A DNA stretch of 64,000 nucleotides from ZC4RG30 sp965652645 (GCA_965652645.1 CBFGXE010000014.1:1-64000), one strand, 5' to 3'; shown: positions 18,194-27,763, counted from the first letter of the stretch. The notes: generated from the sequence alone by a model not told the origin. Made by a program: numbers and translations.

Positions 18194-18212
18194 GCCGCCG
18201 CTGCGCGGCGGC
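18194..18212. terminator. GC-rich hairpin between convergent dsbC and fdxA
   Basis: GCCGCCGC (18194-18201) pairs perfectly with GCGGCGGC (18205-18212) around a TGC loop. It lies between two convergent stop codons. There is no T-tract on either side, so it may act as a bidirectional mRNA 3'-end barrier or a weak or Rho-assisted terminator. Confidence 0.5.
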
Positions 18213-18213
18213 T

Positions 18214-18537
18214 TCAGCGTTCCAGCAGCTCCCGCTTGCCGGGCTTGCCGTCCCATTCCTTGCCGTCGGCAGGGCCGGGTTTTTTCTCGGTGATCACCGG
18301 CCACTGCTTGGCCAGCTCGGCGTTGATCTTCAGGAAGTCCTTCTGGTCCGCGGGCACCTCATCTTCGGAGAAGATGGCCTCGGCGGGGCACTCCGGCTCG
18401 CACAGCGTGCAGTCGATGCATTCATCCGGGTCGATCACCAGGAAGTTCGGGCCCTCATGGAAGCAGTCCACCGGACAGACTTCCACGCAGTCCATGTATT
18501 TGCACTTGATGCAGTTTTCGGTGACGACGAAGGTCAT
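18214..18537 (-). CDS. fdxA: Seven-iron ferredoxin FdxA
   Basis: Small electron carrier of 107 residues with one [3Fe-4S] and one [4Fe-4S] cluster. Cysteines occur in CIKCKYMDCVEVCPVDC near the N-terminus and CIDCTLCEPECP near residue 40. The C-terminal tail (about 55-107), without cysteines, is typical of the Azotobacter-type FdxA. It is monocistronic or read with the upstream Nudix gene, 22 nt away. Confidence 0.95.
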   Translation of the reverse strand: MTFVVTENCIKCKYMDCVEVCPVDCFHEGPNFLVIDPDECIDCTLCEPECPAEAIFSEDEVPADQKDFLKINAELAKQWPVITEKKPGPADGKEWDGKPGKRELLER

Positions 18538-18559
18538 GCGCTCTCCACGGTAAGGCGCG

Positions 18560-19129
18560 TCATTTTAACCCATCGGGCGAGGCTGGCCCGGGGCGGCGGG
18601 CAAGCGTCGTGACGTGCGTTGGCAGGGCCACAGTCTCGCGGTCCGCGACGTGGCACTGCAAGGCATAAACTGTTGAGGGAAAGGCCAGTTCGTCCCACGG
18701 GATGTCCGCGGGGTCCACCAGCTTCGCCTCCAGGCTCTCCTCGCCGGCGCCGAATTCCGGCTTCGCCAGCCGGGCCCGGAAAAACACATGCACCTGGCAG
18801 GCTTCCGGCACATTGGCCACCGCCAGCAGGGGGCCGATTTCCACCGTGGCCAGCGCCTCCTCGAAACACTCGCGCGCGGCGCCGGCCTCCATCGTCTCCC
18901 CGTTCTCCAGGAAGCCCGCCGGGATGGTCCAGTAGCCGCGACGCGGTTCGATGGCCCGCCGGCAGATCAGGATGCGGCCCTCGTGCACGGGCACGCAGCC
19001 CACCACCACGTTGGGATTGTCGTAGTGCACCACGCCGCAGGCCGGGCAGGTGCGCCGCGGCCGCGTATCCCCCGGGGGGATGGCCACCACGGTGCGCTGG
19101 CCACAATGCGAGCAGAAAGGCTTGTCCAT
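18560..19129 (-). CDS. Nudix hydrolase with N-terminal zinc ribbon
   Basis: A 189-residue nucleotide-diphosphate hydrolase related to NADH pyrophosphatases. A zinc ribbon with CSHCGQ and CPACGV occupies residues 5-35. The Nudix box runs GFLENGETMEAG then ARECFEEALATV; the metal-binding REx2EE core is intact, but the Gly that normally follows EEx is Leu, as seen in some members of this subgroup. The substrate cannot be read from the sequence. The ATG at 19129 is preferred over a GTG one codon upstream. Confidence 0.88.
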   Translation of the reverse strand: MDKPFCSHCGQRTVVAIPPGDTRPRRTCPACGVVHYDNPNVVVGCVPVHEGRILICRRAIEPRRGYWTIPAGFLENGETMEAGAARECFEEALATVEIGPLLAVANVPEACQVHVFFRARLAKPEFGAGEESLEAKLVDPADIPWDELAFPSTVYALQCHVADRETVALPTHVTTLARRPGPASPDGLK

Positions 19130-19224
19130 CACATTCCGCCGGGAGCGACTGCGACCGGCATCACACCCCGGGATGCTGTACGACGGCGATCATCGGTGTA
19201 ACCAACCCATGCGGCCCTTTACGG

Positions 19225-21024
19225 ATGGACCCGAAGGATAACAGCGCGACAGCCAGCCACGCGCGCCTGCAGGCGGACCTCAGGCTGATGCGGCTCGGGC
19301 GCGAGATGCGCCGGCGGGTGCGTTCGCGCATGCCGCTGTCCGAGGTGCTGCGCGAGCTGGGCCTGCGCATGGGGGCCGATGCCGTGCTGCTGTGGCTGCC
19401 AGGGGCGCACCTGAGGCTCGCCGTGGGCGTGCGCGAGCGCGAGCTGCCCGTGGCCATCGCCACCGAATTCGACGCGCAGCTTGCGCAGCTGGGCGATCCG
19501 GCCGCGATGGGCGACCAGCCCGCGCGTATCCTGCAGGGCGAGGAGCCACCGGCCGCCTGCCGCCTGCTGGTGATTCCCGCCGACGCCGGTTCAGGCCGCA
19601 TTCCCGCCTGGCTGGTGTTCGCCCGCGATCGCAACGGCCCGCGCTTCGATGCCTTCTCGACGGTGATGGCGCAGGTGCAGGTGCTGCGCCTGGCGCCACG
19701 GCTGATGCGCGAGGTGGACTTCGACAGCGGCCATCTCTCCCGCCTGGGGCTGCGCACGGCCATCCGGCGACGGCAGAAGGATGCGGGCGCCCTGGTGCTG
19801 CTGGACCTCGACGGCCTGCGCACCCTCAACCACACGCAGGGCATTGCACTGGGCAACGTCGCCATCCGCGTGTTCGCACGGCTGCTGGTGCCGCCGGTGC
19901 TGCCGCGCAATGCGCTGGTGGCGCGACTGGACGGCGGCAAGTTCGCCGTGCTGCTTTCCGCGCGCGACGTGGACTACGCCGTGCGCATCACCGGCAAGCT
20001 GCAGAAGCTGCTGGCCGCGGTGGAGCTGAAGGAACACCCCGAGCTGCCGAAGCTGAGTTTTTCCGCCGGCATCGCCGAGTACAACGTGCCGGCGGAGCCC
20101 TTCGAGCGCTCGCTGCTGGCGGCCGACCATGTGCTGCGGCTGGCCAAGGAGCGCGGCCGCGCGCGCATCGAGACCCACCAGTCCAACGATGCCAGCGTGA
20201 TCCGCCGCGTGGACGAGGACTTCGTGGCCGCCGACCTGCGCGAGGCGCTGCGCACCGGCGAGCTGGAACTCTACGCCCAGCCCATCGTGCCGCTGCGCAA
20301 GGGCCGCCACCCGCTGGGCTTCGAGCTGCTGCTGCGCCTGCCGGGCGAGGAGAGCGTGGAGGGCAGCGCCGGCCGCCTGGTGGCCGTGGCGCAGCGTTTC
20401 CAGTTGCTGACGGTGCTCGACCGCTTCGTGGTGGACCGCGCCTTCACCATCCTCGCGCCTTATCGCGCCGTGCTGGCGGCCCAGCGCATCACCGTGTCCA
20501 TCAACGTCTCCGGCGCATCGCTGTGCGATCCGGCCTTCACCACCCATTTCATCGCGCAGATGCAGGCCGCGCAGCTTCCGGCCGGATCCATCGTGGTGGA
20601 GATCACCGAGCAGGTGGCCCTGGGAGATCCCATGCGCGCCGGCGATGCCATGCGCCGCCTGCGTGCCGCCGGCTGCGGCATCGCCATCGACGATTTCGGC
20701 ACCGGCGCCAATTCGCTGGCCTACGTGCACCAGCTTCCGGTCACGCGCCTGAAGATCGACGGCAGCTTCGTGCGCGACATCCTCGCCAACAAGCGCTCCG
20801 AGTCAGCGGTGAAGGGCATCGTGCAGCTCGCCCGCGACTTCGTGCTGCAGACCGTGGGTGAGCACATCGAGACCCGCGAGCAGGCGGAATTCCTGCGCCG
20901 GCTGGGCGTGGATTTCGGGCAGGGCTATCTTTTCGGCCGCCCGCAGACGCTGGATGCCGTGATGGACGCGGTGGCCGAGCAGGACACCGCCACCCTGCGC
21001 AGCATGCAGGGCACGCACTTCTGA
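19225..21024 (+). CDS. GGDEF/EAL protein, probable c-di-GMP phosphodiesterase
   Basis: A 599-residue cytoplasmic signalling protein without membrane helices. The N-terminal 175 residues look like a GAF-type sensor. The GGDEF domain (about 180-330) is degenerate: the signature reads LDGGKF, so cyclase activity is unlikely. The EAL domain (about 345-590) keeps the catalytic set: E367 in FELLLRL, NVSG, EITE, DDFGTG, LKIDG, the Glu of GEHIE, and GQGYLF. A phosphodiesterase, possibly GTP-modulated, is the best inference. The ATG at 19225 starts the frame; longer in-frame sequence upstream is antisense to the Nudix gene. Confidence 0.9.
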   Translation: MDPKDNSATASHARLQADLRLMRLGREMRRRVRSRMPLSEVLRELGLRMGADAVLLWLPGAHLRLAVGVRERELPVAIATEFDAQLAQLGDPAAMGDQPARILQGEEPPAACRLLVIPADAGSGRIPAWLVFARDRNGPRFDAFSTVMAQVQVLRLAPRLMREVDFDSGHLSRLGLRTAIRRRQKDAGALVLLDLDGLRTLNHTQGIALGNVAIRVFARLLVPPVLPRNALVARLDGGKFAVLLSARDVDYAVRITGKLQKLLAAVELKEHPELPKLSFSAGIAEYNVPAEPFERSLLAADHVLRLAKERGRARIETHQSNDASVIRRVDEDFVAADLREALRTGELELYAQPIVPLRKGRHPLGFELLLRLPGEESVEGSAGRLVAVAQRFQLLTVLDRFVVDRAFTILAPYRAVLAAQRITVSINVSGASLCDPAFTTHFIAQMQAAQLPAGSIVVEITEQVALGDPMRAGDAMRRLRAAGCGIAIDDFGTGANSLAYVHQLPVTRLKIDGSFVRDILANKRSESAVKGIVQLARDFVLQTVGEHIETREQAEFLRRLGVDFGQGYLFGRPQTLDAVMDAVAEQDTATLRSMQGTHF

Positions 21025-21049
21025 GTCGGTGCTTCGCTTGTCGAATCCA

Positions 21050-21136
21050 TGGTGCCCGTGGTCCGAATCGAACGGACACGACCTTGCGGTCGGCAGATTT
21101 TGAGTCTGCTGCGTCTACCAGTTCCGCCACACGGGC
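21050..21136 (-). tRNA. tRNA-Leu (anticodon CAA)
   Basis: The minus strand from 21136 reads a 7-bp acceptor stem GCCCGTG/CACGGGC. The anticodon arm is GCAGA-CTCAAAA-TCTGC, with anticodon CAA reading UUG. A long variable arm and the T-arm TTCGATTC follow. Discriminator A and an encoded CCA end complete 87 nt, the size expected of a class II leucine tRNA. Confidence 0.97.
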
Positions 21137-21220
21137 CTTGGGGGGCGGCCAGGGCGCGATGGTATGCCATTTTTGCAGTGCAGGGCTGCGAACAGGTGGC
21201 AGGTGGCGCATCCTGTGGCC

Positions 21221-22231
21221 ATGGTCCACCTGAAAACCCATTTCCCGGGCATCCTTGCCTGGCGACGCACAGGGCAGGCTGCCCTGCTGGCCGTGGCGAT
21301 GCTGGCGGCGGTGGGTACTGCCGCGCAGGCTGCCTCGCCGGGCGACCTGGACTACAGGCTGCGGGAGCTGGAGCTTGAGCGCGACCAGGAGCGGGCGCGG
21401 CGCGAAATGGAGCAGCGCGAGCGCATCCAGCGCGACGCGTTGCGCGACCAGGAACGCGCCATCCAGCGCCAGGAGGAACGCCTGGACCAGATGCGCCTGC
21501 GCAACGAGCAGGCTGCCCGCGACAACGCGCTGACCGCCACCGAGCTCAGCCGCAACTTCACCTACAACATCAACGTGATCGACGCGCGGCCGCAGGCACA
21601 GCTGGGCCTCACGGTGGATACCAGCGAGCGGCGCGACGGTGCGCTGGTGTCCACAGTCAGCAATGGTGGCGCCGCCGAGGCGGCCGGCCTGCGCGCGGGC
21701 GACCTGGTCACTGCCATTGATGGAGTCGACCTCACCCGCGAACCCAACCCCGGCCGCGCGCTGGCGGACAGGCTGCAGGCGGTGCAGCCGAACGCGAGGG
21801 TGAACCTGGGCGTGCTGCGCGATGGCCGCCGGATGACCTTCGATGTGGCGGCGCGCGCGGTGCCGCCGCTGCCCCCGGTGGACGACATCCTGCGCCAGCG
21901 CATTGCGGAGCGCCCCCGCACATCGACAACGCCGCCGGTTTCCCAGCTGGGGGACATGGAGTTCACCACGCTGAGCACCCGGCTCGGCAGGTACTTCGGC
22001 GTGAGCGAGGGCGTGCTCGTGCTGCGGGCGGGCGCGGGCGCGCCATTCGGCCTGCAGGATGGCGACGTCATCCTCTCCGTCGACGGGCGCAAGCCCACCG
22101 ACGCCCAGCACGTGGGGCGCATCCTCGGCTCCTACGAGCCGGGCGAGAAGCTGAAGCTGCGCGTGCAACGCGACCGCAAGGCCATCAACCTCGACACGGA
22201 GGCGCCGGGCACAGGCACGGGCGGCCGCTGA
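21221..22231 (+). CDS. Exported protein with coiled coil and two PDZ domains
   Basis: A 336-residue protein. The N-terminus (MVHLKTHFPG onward) contains a signal sequence ending AAQA near residue 36. A charged Arg/Glu/Gln-rich coiled coil spans about residues 48-115. A first PDZ domain follows at about 125-205 (LGLTVDTSER, AEAAGLRAGDLVTAIDG) and a second at about 245-330 (GAGAPFGLQDGDVILSVDGR). There is no protease domain, so it is not DegP/HtrA; a periplasmic scaffold or adaptor is the reasonable guess. A GC-rich hairpin follows the stop. Confidence 0.82.
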   Translation: MVHLKTHFPGILAWRRTGQAALLAVAMLAAVGTAAQAASPGDLDYRLRELELERDQERARREMEQRERIQRDALRDQERAIQRQEERLDQMRLRNEQAARDNALTATELSRNFTYNINVIDARPQAQLGLTVDTSERRDGALVSTVSNGGAAEAAGLRAGDLVTAIDGVDLTREPNPGRALADRLQAVQPNARVNLGVLRDGRRMTFDVAARAVPPLPPVDDILRQRIAERPRTSTTPPVSQLGDMEFTTLSTRLGRYFGVSEGVLVLRAGAGAPFGLQDGDVILSVDGRKPTDAQHVGRILGSYEPGEKLKLRVQRDRKAINLDTEAPGTGTGGR

Positions 22232-22240
22232 CCGCCGACT

Positions 22241-22261
22241 GCGCCGGACAGCCTCCGGCGC
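22241..22261 (+). terminator. Hairpin downstream of the PDZ protein gene
   Basis: GCGCCGG (22241-22247) pairs with CCGGCGC (22255-22261) across a 7-nt loop, ten bases after the PDZ-gene stop and 49 bases before queA. No T-run follows, so it is only a probable terminator or mRNA-stabilising structure. Confidence 0.4.
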
Positions 22262-22310
22262 CCGCATCCGGAAGCTTTCGCCCGGGGCGTGGAGTACCAT
22301 CCGCCGCCCC

Positions 22311-23366
22311 ATGCGCCGCGCCGATTTTTCCTACGAGCTGCCTCCCGGGCTGATTGCCCAGGCGCCGCTGCCGGAGCGTTCCGCCAGCCGCCTGCTGTGC
22401 CTGGAAGGCGCCACCGGCGCACTGGCGGACCGGCACTTCACCGACCTGCCTGGCCTGCTCCATCCCGCCGACCTGCTGGTCTTCAACGACACCCGCGTGG
22501 TCGCGGCGCGCCTCTTCGGCACCAAGCCCTCCGGTGGCCGCGTGGAGATCTTCCTGGAGCGCGTGGTCGGGAATGACCGCGCCTGGGTGCAGATGCGCGC
22601 CAGCAAGGCCATCCGCCCCGGCCTCGCCGTGCACACGCAGGGCGGCGAAGTGCAGGTGACAGGGCAGGTGGAAAGCCCGGCCGGGGCACTGTGGGAAATC
22701 CGCACGCCGCAGGCGGCACTGGAATTCTTCGAGGCGCATGGCCACGTGCCGCTGCCGCCCTACATCGGGCGCGGCGACGACGCGCAGGACCGCGAGCGCT
22801 ACCAGAGCATCTTCGCCCGCGCGCCGGGCGCGGTGGCGGCGCCCACCGCCAGCCTGCATTTCGATGCGGGGCTGGTGAAGCGCATCGACGCCCTGGGCGT
22901 GCACCGCGCCGAGGTCACCTTGCATGTGGGCGCCGGCACCTTCCAGCCGCTGCGCGTGGAGGAGATCGCCCACCACGTGATGCACGCGGAGAGCTATGCG
23001 GTGCCGCAGTCACTGGTGGATGCGGTGGGCGCCTGCCGCGCCCGCGGCGGCCGCGTGGTGGCCGTGGGCACCACCGTGGCGCGCGCGCTGGAGTCCGCCG
23101 CCGCCGGCGGGCAGCTGGCGGCCGGCGCCGGCGAGACGCGCCTGTTCATCACGCCGGGCTATGCTTTCCGGGTCGTCGACGCCCTCATCACCAATTTCCA
23201 CCTGCCGGAGTCCACCCTGCTGATGCTTGTCTGCGCCTTCGCCGGCCACCGTTCCGTGCTGGCCGCCTATGCCCACGCGGTGCGCGAGCGTTACCGTTTC
23301 TTCAGCTATGGCGATGCGATGTGGATCACGGCCGCGCCGTCCGCGCGCACGATGGCAGGTCCATGA
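22311..23366 (+). CDS. queA: S-adenosylmethionine:tRNA ribosyltransferase-isomerase
   Basis: Builds epoxyqueuosine on tRNA in queuosine synthesis. The 351-residue protein starts MRRADFSYELPPGLIAQAP and shows the family motifs VFNDTRVVAARLFG, PLPPYIGR, PTASLHF and LITNFHLPESTLLML, ending near YRFFSYGDAM. It lies directly before tgt with a 4-nt ATGA overlap, so the two consecutive queuosine steps are cotranslated. Confidence 0.97.
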   Translation: MRRADFSYELPPGLIAQAPLPERSASRLLCLEGATGALADRHFTDLPGLLHPADLLVFNDTRVVAARLFGTKPSGGRVEIFLERVVGNDRAWVQMRASKAIRPGLAVHTQGGEVQVTGQVESPAGALWEIRTPQAALEFFEAHGHVPLPPYIGRGDDAQDRERYQSIFARAPGAVAAPTASLHFDAGLVKRIDALGVHRAEVTLHVGAGTFQPLRVEEIAHHVMHAESYAVPQSLVDAVGACRARGGRVVAVGTTVARALESAAAGGQLAAGAGETRLFITPGYAFRVVDALITNFHLPESTLLMLVCAFAGHRSVLAAYAHAVRERYRFFSYGDAMWITAAPSARTMAGP

Positions 23367-24505
23367 TCAGTTTCCAGCTGCTGCACACCGAAGGCGCGGC
23401 GCGCCGTGGCAGGCTCACGCTGGACCGCGGCACCATCCAGACGCCGGCCTTCATGCCCGTGGGCACCTACGGCACGGTGAAGGCCATGACGCCGGAGGAG
23501 CTGCTTTCCATCGGCGCGGAGATCATCCTCGGCAACACCTTCCACCTGATGCTGCGCCCGGGCACCGGGGTCATTGGCGCCCACGGCGGCCTGCACGGCT
23601 TCATGCACTGGGAAAAGCCCATTCTCACGGACTCCGGCGGCTTTCAGGTGTTCAGCCTGGCGCAGCTGCGCAAGATCACGGAGCAGGGCGTGCGTTTCGC
23701 CTCGCCGGTGGATGGCAGCCAGGTGCACCTCTCGCCCGAAGATTCCATGGACGTGCAGCGTGCGCTGGGATCCGACATCGCCATGTGTTTCGACGACTGC
23801 ACGCCCTGGCCGGCCACCGAGGCGCAGGCGCGCGACTCGATGGAACGCTCCATGCGCTGGGCCGCGCGCTCGCATGCGCACTACTACCGCGAGAACCCGG
23901 CCCCGCCGCGCGGCAACCTGTTCGGCATCGTGCAGGGCGGCACTTATGCGCCGCTGCGCGCGGCTTCGGTGGAGGCGCTGGTGCGCATCGGCTTCCCCGG
24001 CTATGCGGTTGGCGGGCTGGCCGTCGGTGAACCCGAGGAAGTGCGCCTGGCAGTGCTTGAGGGGGTGGAGCCGCTGCTGCCCCGCGACCGTCCCCGCTAC
24101 CTGATGGGCGTGGGGCGTCCCGAGGACCTGATCCGCGCCGTGGCGCGCGGCATCGACATGTTCGACTGCGTGATGCCCACGCGCCACGCGCGCAATGGCC
24201 ACCTGTTCGTGCACGACGGCGTGCTGAACATCCGCAATGCCGCCCACGCCGCGGATACCGGGCCCGTCGACCCCACCTGCGGCTGCTACACCTGCCGCAA
24301 CTACTCCCGGGCCTACCTCCGGCACCTGGACAAATGCAACGAAATCCTGGGTGCCCGCCTCAATACCGTGCACAACCTGCACTTCTACCTGGAGCTGATG
24401 CGCCAGATCCGCCAGGCGCTGGACGAGGGGCGCTTCGCCGCCTTCGCCCGCGAGACCCTGGCCCGCCGGGAAGGCGGGACGGTGCCGGTCCAGGGGCCGG
24501 GTTAA
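23363..24505 (+). CDS. tgt: Queuine/preQ1 tRNA-guanine transglycosylase
   Basis: Exchanges guanine-34 for preQ1 in tRNAs with GUN anticodons. The 380-residue protein has D90 in LTDSGGFQVFSL, the second catalytic Asp in GIDMFDCVMPTRHARNG, and the zinc site in the C-terminal part (CGCYTCRNYSRAYLRHL with a following His). The start overlaps the queA stop. The window continues with yajC-secD-secF, the classic gammaproteobacterial order. Confidence 0.97.
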   Translation: MISFQLLHTEGAARRGRLTLDRGTIQTPAFMPVGTYGTVKAMTPEELLSIGAEIILGNTFHLMLRPGTGVIGAHGGLHGFMHWEKPILTDSGGFQVFSLAQLRKITEQGVRFASPVDGSQVHLSPEDSMDVQRALGSDIAMCFDDCTPWPATEAQARDSMERSMRWAARSHAHYYRENPAPPRGNLFGIVQGGTYAPLRAASVEALVRIGFPGYAVGGLAVGEPEEVRLAVLEGVEPLLPRDRPRYLMGVGRPEDLIRAVARGIDMFDCVMPTRHARNGHLFVHDGVLNIRNAAHAADTGPVDPTCGCYTCRNYSRAYLRHLDKCNEILGARLNTVHNLHFYLELMRQIRQALDEGRFAAFARETLARREGGTVPVQGPG

Positions 24506-24576
24506 CCGCGAGGCGGCCCTTCCGGGGGCCTGTGGCATAATCCCCCGCCGATTTTCACCCGGACAGGAAAACGATC

Positions 24577-24909
24577 ATGAGCCTGCTGATTTCCACCGCC
24601 CACGCCCAGACGGCCGGCGCCGCGCCCCAGGGCCCGGGCATGATGAATTTCATCATCCTGCCGCTGATGATCGTGGTGTTCTATTTCCTGCTGATCCGCC
24701 CGCAGCAGAAGCGCCACAAGGAACACCAGGCGCTGCTGTCGCGGCTCGCCGCCGGCGACGAGGTGGTCACCGCCGGGGGCCTGCTTGGCCGCATCACCGA
24801 GGTGGGCGAGGGTTTCATCACCATCGAGATCGCCGATGGCGTGCGCATCAAGGTGCAGCGCCAGCAGATCACCCAGCTCGTTCCCAAGGGCACCTACAAG
24901 AGCGCCTGA
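24577..24909 (+). CDS. yajC: Sec translocon accessory subunit YajC
   Basis: A 110-residue single-span inner-membrane protein that associates with SecDF. One hydrophobic helix (MMNFIILPLMIVVFYFLLI) occupies about residues 22-40. The conserved cytoplasmic RPQQKRHKEHQ follows, then a small soluble domain with GDEVVTAGGLLGRI. It is six bases before secD. A CATAAT-like -10 lies at 24536-24541, but no convincing -35 accompanies it. Confidence 0.96.
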   Translation: MSLLISTAHAQTAGAAPQGPGMMNFIILPLMIVVFYFLLIRPQQKRHKEHQALLSRLAAGDEVVTAGGLLGRITEVGEGFITIEIADGVRIKVQRQQITQLVPKGTYKSA

Positions 24910-24915
24910 TCCGCC

Positions 24916-26790
24916 ATGCTGGAATTCGCCCGCTGGAAATACATCCTCGTCGCAGCCGTCATGCTGCTGGCGCTGGTCATCGCCGCGCCGAACTTCTTCG
25001 GCGAAGACCTGGCGGTGCAGGTGGCACGCAAGGACCGCCTGGCCATCGATGACTCGGTCCAGGAACTGGTGGAGACCACCCTGAAAGACAAGGGCGTGGC
25101 CTTCAAGCGCTCCTTCGTCGACAACGGCCGCCTGATGGTGCTGTTCGACGATGTTTCGCAGCAGCTCGCCGGCCGTGACGCGGTGAATGCCACCTTCCGC
25201 GAAGACCTGGATTCCGCCCTGGCCCGTGCCCCGCGCGCGCCGGGCATCTTCCGTGCCCTGGGCCTCAGGCCCATGCCGCTGGGGCTTGACCTGCGCGGTG
25301 GCCTCTACCTGCTTTACGAGGTGGACGTGAAGGGCGCGGTGCGCCAGCTGGTCGAGGCCTACGAGCAGGACTACCGGCGCGCGCTCACCAGCGCGAAGAT
25401 CGACTTCACCGACGCCGTGCCCATCGAGAACGGCGTGCGGGTGAGCTTTGCGGCCGGCACCGACCTCGACGCCGCGATGGCCGCCATGCGCCGCGCCGTG
25501 CCGGACGCGGTCTACACCGCTAGCGGGGGATCCTCGCCCTACATCGACGGCACGCTCACCGACGCGCAGGTGCGCGAGCGCCAGCGCGGTGCCATCGAGC
25601 AGAACATGATCACGCTGGGCAACCGCGTGAATGCGCTGGGCGTCACCGAGCCCATCGTGCAGCAGCAGGGGGCCGACCGCATTGCCGTGCAGCTGCCGGG
25701 CGTGACCAATTCCGCCGAGGTGAAGTCCATCCTGGGCCGCACCGCCTCGCTGGAGTTCCGCCTCACGGACATGACCAACAGCGTGTCCGACGCCGTGGCC
25801 CGCGGGCGCGCGCCGCTGGGCTCCAGGCTCGACTACCACAAGGCCGACGCCAATGGTTACCGCCGGCCCACGCTGCTCAAGCGCGAGCTCATCGCCACCG
25901 GCGAGAACCTCATCGGCGCCACCACGGCGGTGACGCAGGAAGGCCCGACGGTGCAGATCCGCCTTGATTCCAAGGGCGGCGACGAAATGCAGCGGGTGTC
26001 AATGGCCAACATCGGCCGCCTGATGGCGGTGGTGCTGGTGGAAAAGACCCGCGAGCAATACACCGACCCGGTCACCGGCGAGCTGAAGGAGCGCAACGGA
26101 CCTGACCGCCGCGAGGTGATCAGCGAGGCCACCATCCGTGGCGTGCTGGGCAACAACTTCAACATCACCGGCCTCACGCAGGCCGAGGCGCGGGAACTGG
26201 CGCTGCTGATGCGTTCCGGCCAGCTGGCGGCACCGCTGCTGCCGGTGAGCGAGCGGCCCGTTGGTCCCTCGCTGGGCCAGGAAAACATCCGGGCCGGCGT
26301 GACGGCGCTGATGTGGGGCGCGGGGCTGCTGTTCGTGTTCATGATCTTCTACTACCACCTGTTCGGCGTGGTGGCCTGCGTGGTGCTCACCGCCAACATG
26401 GTGCTGCTGACGGCGCTGCTGTCGCTGCTGGGTGCCTCGCTGTCGCTGCCGGGCATCGCCGGCATCCTGCTCACCATCGGCATGGCGGTGGACGCCAACG
26501 TGATCATCTACGAGCGCGTGCGCGAGGAGCTGCGCAACGGCGTGTCGCCGCAGACCTCCATCCGTGCCGGCTTCGAGAAGGCCTGGTCCGCCATCTGGGA
26601 CTCCAACGTCACCACCTTCATCGCGGGCCTGGTGCTGTGGGTGTTCGGCACCGGACCGATCCGCAACTTCGCCGTGGTGCTGTCACTGGGCATCATGACC
26701 TCGATGTTCACGGCCATGCTCGGCAGCCGCGCGCTGCTGACGCTGATCTATGGCGGCACCCGCAAGCCGGCCCGCCTGTCGATCGGCTGA
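24916..26790 (+). CDS. secD: Protein translocase subunit SecD
   Basis: Proton-motive-force-driven RND-type partner of SecYEG that pulls secreted proteins into the periplasm. The 624-residue protein has an N-terminal helix (about 10-28), the periplasmic domain with GLDLRGGLYLLYEV, and five membrane helices in the last 180 residues. The conserved GMAVDANVIIYERVREEL motif is present. It is cotranscribed with yajC and secF. Confidence 0.97.
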   Translation: MLEFARWKYILVAAVMLLALVIAAPNFFGEDLAVQVARKDRLAIDDSVQELVETTLKDKGVAFKRSFVDNGRLMVLFDDVSQQLAGRDAVNATFREDLDSALARAPRAPGIFRALGLRPMPLGLDLRGGLYLLYEVDVKGAVRQLVEAYEQDYRRALTSAKIDFTDAVPIENGVRVSFAAGTDLDAAMAAMRRAVPDAVYTASGGSSPYIDGTLTDAQVRERQRGAIEQNMITLGNRVNALGVTEPIVQQQGADRIAVQLPGVTNSAEVKSILGRTASLEFRLTDMTNSVSDAVARGRAPLGSRLDYHKADANGYRRPTLLKRELIATGENLIGATTAVTQEGPTVQIRLDSKGGDEMQRVSMANIGRLMAVVLVEKTREQYTDPVTGELKERNGPDRREVISEATIRGVLGNNFNITGLTQAEARELALLMRSGQLAAPLLPVSERPVGPSLGQENIRAGVTALMWGAGLLFVFMIFYYHLFGVVACVVLTANMVLLTALLSLLGASLSLPGIAGILLTIGMAVDANVIIYERVREELRNGVSPQTSIRAGFEKAWSAIWDSNVTTFIAGLVLWVFGTGPIRNFAVVLSLGIMTSMFTAMLGSRALLTLIYGGTRKPARLSIG

Positions 26791-26806
26791 TTTCAAGGGG
26801 ACCAGC

Positions 26807-27742
26807 GTGGAATTCTTCCGCAAGCCAACCAATTTCCCGTTCATGGCGACCCGACGCGTGTGGTACACGCTGTCGGCGGTGCTGATGGTCGCGTCCATCA
26901 CGCTCTTCTTCGTCCGGGGCCTCAACCTCACGGTGGACTTCACCGGCGGCACCAACGTCGAGGCCACCTTCACGGGACCGGCCGACGTGGAGAAGGTGCG
27001 GTCGGCGCTCGAGGCCCGGGAGTTCCGCGAGCCCGTGGTGCAGAACGTGGGCACCGCCAGCGACATCGCCATCCGCCTGGCGCCGGAGGCCGACCAGAGC
27101 GCCGACCAGGTGCGCGACCGCGTGCTCGAGGCCCTGCAGTCGATCGACCCGGCAGTCGACGTCAAGCCGCTGGAGTTCGTCGGTCCGCAGGTGGGCAGCG
27201 AACTGCGCAACAGCGCCATCCTGGCGCTCGCGCTGACCTTCCTGCTGGTGTTCCTCTACCTGGTGTTCCGCTTCCACACCTGGAGGCTCTCGACCGGCGC
27301 CATGCTGGCGCTGATGCACGACCCCATCATCATCATCGGCTGGTTCGCGCTGTCGCAGACGCCGTTCGACCTGGCGGTGATCGCCGCGCTGCTGGCGGTG
27401 GTCGGCTACTCGCTCAACGACACCATCATCGTGTTCGACCGCATCCGCGAACGTTTCGAGGCCAACCGGCGGCTTGCGCCCCAGCTCGTGCTCGACCAGT
27501 CGATCAACCAGACCCTCTCGCGCACCATCATGACCAAGGTCACCACGCTGATCGTGGTGGTGGCGCTGCTGGTGCTGGGCGGTCCGGCGCTGAACGGCTT
27601 CTCGCAGGCGCTGACCATCGGCATCCTCGCCGGCACCTACTCGTCGATCTACATCTCCTCGGCGGTGGCGCTCGACCTGGGGCTGAAGGCCGAACACATC
27701 TTCCCGGTGGTGCGCGCCCGCGAGGTCGACAGCCTGCCGTAA
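26807..27742 (+). CDS. secF: Protein translocase subunit SecF
   Basis: Partner of SecD, 311 residues. It has a first membrane helix at about 20-38, the motif VDFTGGTNVEA, a small periplasmic domain, and five C-terminal helices with GYSLNDTIIVFDRIRE. GTG at 26807 preceded by aagggg is chosen; earlier in-frame codons would overlap secD and lack homology. The stop is followed 21 nt later by the TerC gene. Confidence 0.96.
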   Translation: MEFFRKPTNFPFMATRRVWYTLSAVLMVASITLFFVRGLNLTVDFTGGTNVEATFTGPADVEKVRSALEAREFREPVVQNVGTASDIAIRLAPEADQSADQVRDRVLEALQSIDPAVDVKPLEFVGPQVGSELRNSAILALALTFLLVFLYLVFRFHTWRLSTGAMLALMHDPIIIIGWFALSQTPFDLAVIAALLAVVGYSLNDTIIVFDRIRERFEANRRLAPQLVLDQSINQTLSRTIMTKVTTLIVVVALLVLGGPALNGFSQALTIGILAGTYSSIYISSAVALDLGLKAEHIFPVVRAREVDSLP

Positions 27743-27763
27743 CGCAAGAGGGGCGCCCGCGCC

